From assembly GCA_036558305.1 (NCBI GenBank), contig DATBFX010000317.1, forward strand, positions 1-6,878: a stretch of 6,878 nucleotides of DNA, read 5' to 3'. This stretch comes from DATBFX01 sp036558305 (GTDB taxonomy: Bacteria; Chloroflexota; Chloroflexia; Thermomicrobiales; UBA6265). Numbering within the stretch: position 1 is the stretch's first letter; each line of letters begins with the position of its first letter. The notes beneath the pieces are model-generated. The model was not told where the DNA came from, made no database searches, and saw only the letters and a program-made list of their open reading frames with translations. A program made the translations under genes and the position numbers. Below are positions 1 through 5,506 of this stretch, piece after piece.

Positions 1-232
1 CGACCGCCACCACCCGCCGGCAAACCGGCGCCGCCGCCAGCGCGAGCCCACCGGTACCCGCCCCAAGGTCGACCAGGGTGCTGGAACCGTCGAGACCGAG
101 CCCGCGCAGGTCCGCCAACTCGGCCTCCCAGTCGACCCCCGCCTTCTGGTCGTACGCCGCCACGTACGCTTCGTCGAGGTGCTCGGGTCCGGCATGCGCG
201 AACTCGTCGAGATACCAGTCGGGTGCCGTCAT
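1..232 (-). CDS. Class I SAM-dependent methyltransferase, N-terminal part (3' end outside window)
   Basis: The reading frame starts with ATG at 232 and stays open to the left edge, giving 77 residues. The clear signature is the SAM-binding motif I, LVDLGAGTGG at residues 53-62, followed by a helix and a second strand (RRVVAV, 72-77), as in the Rossmann fold of class I methyltransferases. The first 50 residues (MTAPDWYLDEF..., then EAYVAAYDQK) resemble the lead-in helices of small-molecule methyltransferases. The later motifs and substrate region are missing, so the substrate is unknown. A GGAG ribosome site (plus strand 239-242) lies 6 nt before the ATG and supports this start. The gene follows the second permease gene after 138 bp, and a hairpin-rich repeat lies in between, so it may be a separate transcription unit. 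The family is well supported; the exact function is open. Confidence 0.85.
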   Translation of the reverse strand, partial: MTAPDWYLDEFAHAGPEHLDEAYVAAYDQKAGVDWEAELADLRGLGLDGSSTLVDLGAGTGGLALAAAPVCRRVVAV

Positions 233-290
233 GAATCGCTCCGGTCTTTCTACGAGTGGCCTTCAATACCGCCTGTGCCACGCGCCCTTC

Positions 291-348
291 TCAGCCCCCT
301 TCAGGGGGCTTCGTCGGTTGAGCGCGGGGCGTTTACCCCCGCGCCGTC
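291..348. repeat. Two-hairpin intergenic repeat, copy 1
   Basis: This 58-bp element lies between the second permease gene and the methyltransferase gene and shares most of its sequence with 2376-2446. Hairpin 1 is AGCCCCC-TTCA-GGGGGCT (293-310), a perfect 7-bp stem. Hairpin 2 is GCGCGGGG (322-329) with CCCCGCGC (337-344), a perfect 8-bp stem with a 7-nt loop. The linker TTCGTCGGTTGA is identical in both copies. It begins 22 bp past the permease stop in the transcribed direction. It could act as a terminator, an mRNA 3'-end protector or a mobile REP-like element. I do not recognise it as a named family. Confidence 0.8.
293..310 (-). terminator. Candidate terminator hairpin after the transporter genes
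   Basis: A perfect 7-bp GC-rich stem with a 4-nt loop (TGAA on the minus strand) lies 61-78 bp past the stop of the second permease gene. It is part of repeat copy 1. No U-run follows on the minus strand, so a standard intrinsic terminator is not proven; RNA stabilisation is an equal alternative. Confidence 0.4.
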
Positions 349-370
349 CCGCCCAACATCACGCCACACC

Positions 371-1252
371 TTACACCTTCATCCGCGGGTCCAACACATC
401 GCGGAGCCCATCGCCGAGCACGTTGAAACCGAGGACCGCGAGGAAGATCGCGGCACCGGGGACGATGCCGGTCCAGGGGGCAAACGTCATGAACCCCCGC
501 CCGGTGTTGAGCATCGTCCCCCAACTCGGTTCGGGCGGCTGCGCGCCCAGACCGAGGAAGGAGAGGGCGGCCTCGGCGAGGATCGCGTAGGAGATCGCCA
601 GCGTCGTCTGCACCATCAGCGGCGCCACCGCGTTCGGGAGCACGTGGCGCAGCATGATCCGCAGATCGCCCGCCCCGCAGGCGCGACTCGCCTCCACGTA
701 CGGCTCGTGCACCAGCACCATCCCCGCCGCCCGCACGACCCGCGTAAAGATCGGGATGAAGATGATGCCGATCGCGATCATCACGTTCGCCAGCGACGGC
801 CCGAGCAGCGCCAGGATCGCGATCGCCAGCAGGAGGGCCGGGAAGGCGAAGAGGATGTCCGCCAACCGCATGATCGTCAGATCCCACCAACCGCCGTAGA
901 AGGCGGCGATCAGCCCGAGGATCCCGCCGCAGAGGAGCCCGATCGAGACCGAGATCAGGGCGACCTCCATCGAGATGCGCGCGCCGAAGAGGACCCGGCT
1001 CAACACATCGCGCCCGAACTCGTCGGTGCCGAGCAGGTAGGTCGAACTCGGACCGATCAACTGGTCCACGTTGTGCTGCTGGTACGGCGAATAGGGGGCG
1101 AGCACCGGCGCGAAGACGGCGGCGAGCACGATCAACCCGACGAGCGTCCCGCCGGCGACGACGAGCTTGTTGCCTCGGAACCGGCGGAAGAACTGGTACC
1201 GGCGGACCGTTCTCGCCGGCGCCCCCAGGCTCATCGTCGTTTCGGCCGCCAT
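371..1252 (-). CDS. Peptide-type ABC transporter permease, DppC/OppC family
   Basis: This is an inner-membrane permease subunit of a peptide/nickel-class ABC importer, 293 aa, the usual length for the family. A short cytoplasmic N-terminus precedes transmembrane segment 1 (about 30-52). The GTDEFGRDVLSR motif at 75-86 is typical of the DppC/OppC side. Further hydrophobic segments follow around 95-117, 130-150 and 154-170. The EAA loop that docks the ATPase is EASRACGAGDLRIM (187-200), and the family signature LGLGAQPPEPSWGTML sits at 233-248. The protein ends DVLDPRMKV. An open frame extends upstream to 1774, but that part overlaps the DppB gene and is a shadow. The ATG at 1252 has an AGGAG site (1258-1262) 5 nt away; a second in-frame ATG lies 18 nt downstream. 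The gene follows the DppB-type gene by 56 bp, so the two are almost certainly cotranscribed. The substrate is inferred from family only. Confidence 0.95.
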   Translation of the reverse strand: MAAETTMSLGAPARTVRRYQFFRRFRGNKLVVAGGTLVGLIVLAAVFAPVLAPYSPYQQHNVDQLIGPSSTYLLGTDEFGRDVLSRVLFGARISMEVALISVSIGLLCGGILGLIAAFYGGWWDLTIMRLADILFAFPALLLAIAILALLGPSLANVMIAIGIIFIPIFTRVVRAAGMVLVHEPYVEASRACGAGDLRIMLRHVLPNAVAPLMVQTTLAISYAILAEAALSFLGLGAQPPEPSWGTMLNTGRGFMTFAPWTGIVPGAAIFLAVLGFNVLGDGLRDVLDPRMKV

Positions 1253-1273
1253 GCCCGCTCCTGAACGAGTCGT

Positions 1274-1305
1274 CTGTCCGCCTGTCCGTCTGTCCGCCTG
1301 TCCGC
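1274..1305. repeat. Four tandem copies of an 8-bp unit (CTGTCCGC)
   Basis: Four head-to-tail units lie at 1274-1281, 1282-1289, 1290-1297 and 1298-1305. Three are identical and the second differs only in its last base (T for C). A partial fifth unit (CTG) continues to 1308. The array fills most of the 56-bp spacer between the DppB stop and the DppC ribosome site, and it ends directly at the DppB stop codon. Such arrays can change copy number by slipped replication. Here that would change only the distance between two genes, not a reading frame. Confidence 0.9.
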
Positions 1306-1308
1306 CTG

Positions 1309-2253
1309 CTATTGGATCCGCAGCCGTGGGTCGAGGTAGGTGTAGACGACGTCGACGACGAGGTTGATCATCATGAAGACGAAGGTCACCAGCAGGACCA
1401 CCGTTTGCAGGACGGGGTAGTCGCGCTGGTTGACCGCCAGCAGCGCGTAGGTGGCGATCCCCGGCAGGTAGAACACCGCCTCGATCAGGAACGCCCCGCC
1501 GAAGATGTAGCCGACCTCCATCCCCGCCACGGTGATGACCGGGATCAGCGCGTTCTTCAGCAGGTGGCGGCGGGTGACGATCGACTCCTTCAGCCCCTTG
1601 GCGCGCGCCGTCCGCACGTAGTCCTGGCGCACCACTTCGAGCATCGACGACCGCGTCATCCGCATGATGATCGACGCCGAAACCACCCCGAGCGAAATCG
1701 CGGGCAACGCCATCGCCTTCAGGTTGCCGACCACGTCCTCGGTCAGCGGCACGTAGCCGCCCGGCGGGAACCACTGGCGCCTGACCGCGAAGACGTAGAC
1801 GAGCATCGTCCCGAGCCAGAAATTCGGCAGCGACAACCCGATCATGCCAAGACTGGTGACACCGAGGTCGATCGCTGTGTTGTGCTTGAGCGCGGCGATG
1901 ACGCCGAGCGGCACCGCGATCACGATCGCGATCGCGATCGCCAGCACCGTCAGTTCCAGCGTCACCGGCAACCGGGCAGCCAGCTCGTGCCGGATGTCGG
2001 TCCCGGTCGTGATCGAGATACCGAGATCACCGCGGGCCAGCCGCCCGATCCAGTCGAAGTACTGCAAGTACATCGGCTTGTCGAGCCCGACCTTGTGTCG
2101 GAACGCGGCGATCGCCTCCGGCGTCGGTTTCGTCCCCAGAAAGACCACCGCCGCATCGCCCGGGATCAGCCGCATCGTCACGAAGACGAGGATCGACATC
2201 CCGACCAGCACCGGAATCATCGCGATCAGCCGCACCCGGATGTAGTGGAGCAT
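1309..2253 (-). CDS. Peptide-type ABC transporter permease, DppB/OppB family
   Basis: This is the first permease subunit of the importer, 314 aa, normal for the family. It has an N-terminal transmembrane segment (about 9-27), then the IPGD motif (30-33) that opens the extracytoplasmic region, and the family motif QYFDWIGRLARGDLG (64-78). RLPVTLELTVLAIAIA (94-109) starts the core membrane domain. The EAA loop is DYVRTARAKGLKESIV (211-226), and the typical IEAVFYLPG (257-265) and C-terminal YTYLDPRLRIQ (304-314) are present. The frame is open upstream to 2346, but the extra 31 residues are low-complexity and polar. The ATG at 2253 places MLHYIRVRL at the N-terminus as in homologues, with an AAGGA site (2259-2263) 5 nt away. 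It lies 234 bp after the binding-protein gene. With the DppC-type partner it forms the heterodimeric channel. Family assignment is firm; the transported substrate is not known. Confidence 0.95.
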   Translation of the reverse strand: MLHYIRVRLIAMIPVLVGMSILVFVTMRLIPGDAAVVFLGTKPTPEAIAAFRHKVGLDKPMYLQYFDWIGRLARGDLGISITTGTDIRHELAARLPVTLELTVLAIAIAIVIAVPLGVIAALKHNTAIDLGVTSLGMIGLSLPNFWLGTMLVYVFAVRRQWFPPGGYVPLTEDVVGNLKAMALPAISLGVVSASIIMRMTRSSMLEVVRQDYVRTARAKGLKESIVTRRHLLKNALIPVITVAGMEVGYIFGGAFLIEAVFYLPGIATYALLAVNQRDYPVLQTVVLLVTFVFMMINLVVDVVYTYLDPRLRIQ

Positions 2254-2375
2254 GCGCGTCCTTACGTGCACGGGGGCGGCGGGAGAACTCGACACGGCCG
2301 AACGGCTATACCGTTCCTCCCACCCCTCATTCCTTGCTTCGAGCACCCGTCACAACCGCTTGGTCGCTTCCGTCC

Positions 2376-2446
2376 TCAGCCCCTTTCCGGGGGCTTCGTC
2401 GGTTGAGCGCGCGGGTGCCCTCTGGGCGATTTACCCCCGCGCCGTC
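2376..2446. repeat. Two-hairpin intergenic repeat, copy 2 (with a 12-13 nt insertion)
   Basis: This is a 71-bp relative of 291-348, in the same orientation, in the spacer between the binding-protein and DppB genes. Hairpin 1 is AGCCCCT-TTCC-GGGGGCT (2378-2395): the seventh pair is T-G where copy 1 has C-G, so pairing is kept as a wobble in the plus-sense RNA. The linker TTCGTCGGTTGAGCGCG is conserved. The outer stem of hairpin 2 is GCGCGGG (2409-2415) with CCCGCGC (2436-2442). The extra bases of this copy add an inner hairpin, GCCC-TCT-GGGC (2417-2427). Confidence 0.8.
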
Positions 2447-2463
2447 ACCCCCGCGCCGAAGCC

Positions 2464-2485
2464 GCGCCCCGAATGCTGGGGGCGC
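2464..2485 (-). terminator. Hairpin directly after the binding-protein gene; partial terminator or mRNA stabiliser
   Basis: GCGCCCC (2464-2470) pairs perfectly with GGGGCGC (2479-2485) around an 8-nt loop. On the minus strand it starts 2 nt after the TAA stop of the solute-binding protein. No U-run follows. Together with repeat copy 2 it places three stem-loops between the binding-protein gene and the permease genes. This is where ABC operons often attenuate transcription or protect the upstream mRNA, so that the binding protein outnumbers the membrane subunits. Confidence 0.5.
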
Positions 2486-2487
2486 AC

Positions 2488-4134
2488 TTACTTATCCAGC
2501 CACGTCTCCCGCGCCCACTTCATCAGACCGGTCGGCAACGGGGTGAAGCCCTTCACGTAGTCCTGGGCGGCCTGGATGATGCGGTTGTTGGTGCTGTTCG
2601 CCGTCGGCGCCTGGGTGAAGATCAGTTGCTCGACCTGGTTGTAGATCGCCTTGCGCGCGTCGCGGTCGAAGGTCGTCCGCCCCTGCTCCAACAGTTGGTC
2701 GACCTGGGGATCGGCGAAGAGATGGGGGTTGAACCCCTGTTTGGAGTGGTACTCCGGGTAGAGGAACTCGTCGGGTTCGATGAAGGGTCCGCCCCAACCG
2801 CAGACCTGCATGTCGAAGTCGTTCTTGCCGAAAACGTCGTTGATGAAGGTGCCCCACTCCAGGTTGATGATCTTGGCATCGATCCCGATCGCCTTCAGAT
2901 CCTCCTGGTCGACCGCCGCCTCTCCCGAAAGTTGCCAGTAGGCCGGCGAGACCTTGATCGTCGTCTCGAACCCGTCGGCGTAGCCCGCCTCGGCCAGCAG
3001 CGACTTTGCTTTGTCGACGTCGGGGCTCTCCGGGTAGAGATTGAGGTCTGCCGCGTAGGCCCAACTCCACTGGGGAATGATGCCACCGGTCAGCGGGATC
3101 GCCTGCCCGAAGTAGACGTTGTCGGCGATCGCCCGCCGGTTGTGCGCGTAGGCGACGGCCTGCCGCACCTTCGGGTTGTCGAAGGGCGGTTTGGTGCAGT
3201 TCATTCCCAGGTAGTTCCACTGGCAGCTTCCCGTGTCCAGGGCGATCGCCTGGACGCCCGGCGTGTTGGAGAGCTGCCGGTAGTCCTTGGGGTGGAGCGC
3301 CTGGGCGAGGTCGACCTGCTTGGTGAGGACGGCGTTGAGGCGCGAGGTGGCATCCGAGATATAGACGATGTCCAACTCATCGACGACCGGTTGGCCCTGA
3401 ACGTAATAGTCGGGGTTCTTGACGAGCTTGACCGCCTTGCCCGGCTCGTAGGAGACGAACTTGAAGGGGCCGGTGCCGACCATGACCGTCTGTAGGTCGC
3501 CCTTTTCCTCGACGACGTGCTTCGGCACCATACTGGCCCAGGGCGAAGCCATCAAGGCCAGGAACGGCCCCTGCACCTTGTTGAACTGGACCTGAACCGT
3601 TGCGGGGTCGACGGCGGTCACCGCGGCCACCTCGGCGTACATGTAGGCGTTCGGTGAGCCGGTGGCGGGGTCCTTCTGCCGCTCGATCGAGAACTTGACG
3701 TCGTCGGACGTGAAGGGCTGGCCGTCGTGCCACGTGACGCCCTGGCGCAGGTGGAACGTGTAGGTCAGTTTGTCCTCCGAGATGTCGACGCTCTCGGCGA
3801 GGTCGCCGCTGACCTCGTTGAGTTGCTTGTCGTACTGCATCAGCGAACCGTAGACGTGCTCGGTCACGACCGCGGTCGAATAGGCCGAGGAGATCTGCGG
3901 ATCGAGTCCGACCGGGTCGGTATCGGTCGCGATCGACAGGGTACCGCCCGGTTTCGGCTGGTCCTGGAACCGGCCGAGCCGCGACGCCGCGCCGGTCCCG
4001 CCGCTCGCCAGGACGCCGTGAGCGCCGGCGATGGTGAGACCGGCCGCCGCCCCCGCGCCGAGCAGACCGCGGCGCGTGACGTGCACGGTCCGCAGCTTGG
4101 CGACGAGCTCCGCATCGAATCGATCGCGTGCCAT
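2488..4134 (-). CDS. ABC transporter substrate-binding protein, family 5 (peptide/nickel class), Tat-exported
   Basis: This is the extracytoplasmic receptor of the importer, 548 aa, typical for family 5 (DppA/OppA-like). The N-terminus carries a twin-arginine signal, VTRRGLLGAG at 19-28, then a hydrophobic stretch to about 43. There is no lipobox cysteine, so the protein should be released or held by other means. Mature sequence begins near 44-65 (QPKPGGTLSIA). The family 5 signature lies at about 113-152, with YTFHLRQGVTWHDGQPF (125-141) and SDDVKFSIER (143-152) as core. Other family features are GTGPFKF, NPDYY, KVRQAVAYAHNRRAI and, near the C-terminus, GWGGPFIEPDEFLYP. The ATG at 4134 has a strong AGGAGG site (4140-4145) 5 nt upstream. 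It is preceded by the hydrolase gene (154 bp) and followed by both permease genes. The family also includes nickel, opine and glycoside receptors; peptide is favoured only by the neighbouring peptidase-like gene. Confidence 0.95.
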   Translation of the reverse strand: MARDRFDAELVAKLRTVHVTRRGLLGAGAAAGLTIAGAHGVLASGGTGAASRLGRFQDQPKPGGTLSIATDTDPVGLDPQISSAYSTAVVTEHVYGSLMQYDKQLNEVSGDLAESVDISEDKLTYTFHLRQGVTWHDGQPFTSDDVKFSIERQKDPATGSPNAYMYAEVAAVTAVDPATVQVQFNKVQGPFLALMASPWASMVPKHVVEEKGDLQTVMVGTGPFKFVSYEPGKAVKLVKNPDYYVQGQPVVDELDIVYISDATSRLNAVLTKQVDLAQALHPKDYRQLSNTPGVQAIALDTGSCQWNYLGMNCTKPPFDNPKVRQAVAYAHNRRAIADNVYFGQAIPLTGGIIPQWSWAYAADLNLYPESPDVDKAKSLLAEAGYADGFETTIKVSPAYWQLSGEAAVDQEDLKAIGIDAKIINLEWGTFINDVFGKNDFDMQVCGWGGPFIEPDEFLYPEYHSKQGFNPHLFADPQVDQLLEQGRTTFDRDARKAIYNQVEQLIFTQAPTANSTNNRIIQAAQDYVKGFTPLPTGLMKWARETWLDK

Positions 4135-4220
4135 GGTGTCCTCCTCGTCGTGGATGATCGACTGCCAATCCGAGGGACTCGAAGCACGGGTGGCCGCTGC
4201 GGTGACCCCTCCTTTCGCCT

Positions 4221-4238
4221 CGACCGCCGCGGCGGTCG
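4221..4238. promoter_or_regulatory. 18-bp perfect palindrome upstream of the binding-protein gene
   Basis: CGACCGCCG is followed at once by its exact reverse complement CGGCGGTCG. It lies 87 bp before the binding-protein ATG, in the 154-bp spacer after the hydrolase gene. A dimeric-regulator operator is possible. As RNA it could fold only with a distorted tip, so a DNA site is favoured. High GC raises the chance of coincidence, and no clear -10/-35 pair was found beside it. Confidence 0.35.
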
Positions 4239-4271
4239 GACCTGGGGAACGCGACTCGACCGGTTTCGGCG

Positions 4272-4286
4272 GGCGGCAGCGCCGCC
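4272..4286 (-). terminator. Short GC hairpin just after the hydrolase stop
   Basis: GGCGGC (4272-4277) pairs with GCCGCC (4281-4286) around a 3-nt loop, 2 nt past the hydrolase stop codon on the minus strand. It has no U-run. It may slow transcription or protect the mRNA end; it is weak evidence that the binding-protein gene has its own promoter. Confidence 0.3.
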
Positions 4287-4288
4287 GC

Positions 4289-5143
4289 TTACGACGTGAC
4301 GAAACGCTTGACCGCGTCGATGAAGCCGTCTTGCTCCTCGACGAAGACGAAGTGGCCGCTCTCCTCGAAGGTGATCATCTGGGCGTCGGGGATGCGCTCG
4401 GCGATCTGCTCGGACTCGCCGACCGGGGTGACCCAGTCGTGCCGGCCGGCGATGACGAGGGTTGGCACGCGGATCTCGCCGAGTCGCGGCCGGACATCGT
4501 ACGAGGGGATAATCTGCTCGAACATGTAGGCGGTGACGAGCGGGTTGTCGACGCCCCGCTCGATGATCTCCTGCCCGATCTTGGCATCCCAGTGGGCGAA
4601 GTAGAGGGGCAGCATGATGTCCCACCAGCGGCGGAACTCCTCCTCCGTCTTGACTTTGCCCTCGAAGACCGCCGGCATCACCGCCTTCTGCTCCGGCGTC
4701 GCCTTGCGATCGGCCTCCTTCTCCGCCGCCTGGAAGAACTCGTGGCTGGGCGACGTCGTGACCAGGATCAGCCGCGCCAGACTCTCGGGATGCCGTACCG
4801 CATAGACCAGCGCCCAAAAACCGCCGAACGAGTTGCCCAGCACGTTGACCCGGCCCAGACCGAGCAGCTTGCGCAGTTCCTCGATGTCGTCGGCCATCTG
4901 CTCGATGGTGCAGGTCTCGAGCGGCACGCGCTCGGAGCGTCCGGTGCCGCGGTGGTCGACGTAGATGAGCTGCATCGTCTCGGCGAGGGGGGAGAGCCAC
5001 GGCTTGTAATAGGAGTGGTCCAAACCCGGACCGCCGTGGAGGACGAAGCACGGTTCCTTGGCGACCATGCCGAGCCCGGACGGGGCCAACCCCATCCCCT
5101 CGACGTCGAAAAAGATCTTCGCCCCGTTGACCTCAGCCAGCAA
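4289..5143 (-). CDS. Alpha/beta hydrolase, proline iminopeptidase-like (S33 type)
   Basis: This is a 284-aa cytoplasmic hydrolase (no signal peptide) with the features of prolyl aminopeptidases and related S33 enzymes. The oxyanion-hole motif HGGPG is at 36-40 and DHRGTGRS at 63-70. The nucleophile elbow GNSFGG is at 103-108 (Ser105). The acid is Asp236 in GRHDW and the base His264 in ESGHF. A helical cap (about 135-215) lies between nucleophile and acid. The start is TTG at 5143: an AAGGAGG site (5152-5158) lies 8 nt before it, and the first in-frame ATG (residue 17) would remove the first beta strand. The gene heads the minus-strand cluster, followed by the peptide-type transporter. This suggests release of N-terminal residues from imported peptides, which is inference. 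The motifs also occur in esterases and epoxide hydrolase-like proteins, so the substrate is not certain. Confidence 0.88.
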   Translation of the reverse strand: MLAEVNGAKIFFDVEGMGLAPSGLGMVAKEPCFVLHGGPGLDHSYYKPWLSPLAETMQLIYVDHRGTGRSERVPLETCTIEQMADDIEELRKLLGLGRVNVLGNSFGGFWALVYAVRHPESLARLILVTTSPSHEFFQAAEKEADRKATPEQKAVMPAVFEGKVKTEEEFRRWWDIMLPLYFAHWDAKIGQEIIERGVDNPLVTAYMFEQIIPSYDVRPRLGEIRVPTLVIAGRHDWVTPVGESEQIAERIPDAQMITFEESGHFVFVEEQDGFIDAVKRFVTS

Positions 5144-5151
5144 CCGACTAC

Positions 5152-5158
5152 CCTCCTT
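5152..5158 (-). promoter_or_regulatory. Ribosome-binding site that fixes the TTG start of the hydrolase
   Basis: AAGGAGG on the minus strand lies 8 nt before TTG at 5143. No ATG in frame is close to it, so this site decides in favour of the TTG start. Confidence 0.75.
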
Positions 5159-5238
5159 GCACGTAGGCGGCCGAACTCCGGCGTCTCCACGTTCACCTTG
5201 GATATCGGCGCGCCTTTGCGACCGGTCGAGCGTGGAAG

Positions 5239-5244
5239 ATTCTA
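5239..5244 (-). promoter_or_regulatory. Candidate -10 box for the hydrolase/transporter cluster
   Basis: The minus strand reads TTGCGG-TAGAAT, 95 bp before the TTG start. No good -35 was found at normal spacing (TTTACA lies only 10 bp upstream). It is proposed mainly because nearly the same 12 bases occur before the antitoxin gene. Confidence 0.3.
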
Positions 5245-5435
5245 CCGCAAGCTCTGTAAACTCACTCAGATGCCTGCCCGCCGTCGGTCGCCGAAGAAAC
5301 GTTGTGCGTGGACCGAGCGCTGGTCAACGCCACGAGGGCTGGGCGTCTTCGATGCGGGGTTGGATCTGTTGGCGCAGCGCTCGCTGTGCTCCAGCGACGT
5401 CGACATCGGCCGGCTATCCGATCGTGAGGGGACAA

Positions 5436-5449
5436 GTCCAGAACTGGAC
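5436..5449. promoter_or_regulatory. Inverted repeat, candidate toxin-antitoxin operator
   Basis: GTCCAG (5436-5441) and CTGGAC (5444-5449) form a perfect inverted repeat with a 2-bp centre. It overlaps the proposed -35 box of the antitoxin promoter. Phd/YefM antitoxins commonly repress their own operon by binding a palindrome across the promoter, so the position fits autoregulation. Confidence 0.5.
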
Positions 5450-5474
5450 CGATCCGGACATTTTGCGTTAGAAT
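5445..5474 (+). promoter_or_regulatory. Candidate promoter of the antitoxin-toxin operon
   Basis: The -35 candidate is TGGACC (5445-5450) and the -10 candidate TAGAAT (5469-5474), with an 18-bp spacer. The predicted start point near 5481 gives a leader of about 26 nt, which includes the GAAGGAG ribosome site at 5491-5497. The -10 is good; the -35 matches consensus at 4 of 6 bases. Confidence 0.5.
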
Positions 5475-5506
5475 GCGATCGTCAGATACAGAAGGAGCGC
5501 ATCGTC

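Larger units (their letters stand above)
5144..5506. other. Divergent intergenic region between the hydrolase and antitoxin genes
   Basis: This 363-bp spacer should contain the promoters of both divergent units. At the left end it holds the hydrolase ribosome site. A TAGAAT box in minus orientation lies at 5239-5244 and another in plus orientation at 5469-5474. An inverted repeat lies at 5436-5449, and a small perfect palindrome CGACCGGTCG at 5219-5228. Between about 5265 and 5435 I see no supported gene, RNA or repeat. The plus frame is open there and continues into the antitoxin, but it has no ribosome site and no recognisable domain. Confidence 0.7.

Noticed and set aside
179..1264. Long plus-strand open frame opposite the second permease gene
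   Set aside because: Its product is a low-complexity run of Arg, Asp, His and Glu, has no ribosome site, and lies antisense to a gene with clear family motifs. It is a shadow of high-GC coding.
1916..1941. GCGATC hexamer run, including two overlapping GCGATCGC octamers like the cyanobacterial HIP1 site
   Set aside because: It encodes an Ala-Ile transmembrane stretch of the DppB-type permease, and a similar Ala-Ile segment explains the octamer at 819-826. Codon choice in a hydrophobic helix is enough to explain it.
2301..2315. Small inverted repeat AACGG-CTATA-CCGTT in the spacer before the DppB-type gene
   Set aside because: Five-base arms are too short to call an operator or hairpin in GC-rich DNA without comparative data.
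1312..2406. Long plus-strand open frame opposite the DppB-type gene
   Set aside because: The composition (His, Asp, Arg-rich) and antisense position to a conserved permease mark it as a shadow frame.
4160..4215. Possible T-box-like leader before the binding-protein gene (minus strand GGGGTCACCGCAG)
   Set aside because: The invariant T-box core TGGNACCGCG is not present and no specifier stem could be drawn.
4201..4220. AAAGGAGG on the minus strand within the hydrolase to binding-protein spacer, suggesting a small gene
   Set aside because: The only start at a suitable distance opens a frame that runs into the binding-protein gene out of frame with no conserved sequence.
3864..5051. Minus-strand open frame overlapping the hydrolase and binding-protein genes in another frame
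   Set aside because: It is Arg/Pro-rich with no conserved motif, and both overlapped genes are well supported.
5266..5435. Possible small or degraded gene in the divergent spacer
   Set aside because: The open frame there has no ribosome site, no motif and no similarity I can recognise. It may be a remnant, but nothing supports it.
4031..5506. Upstream extension of the antitoxin frame (open from 4031)
   Set aside because: It runs antisense through the hydrolase gene, has no domain, and the real antitoxin start at 5507 has its own ribosome site, promoter and conserved N-terminus.
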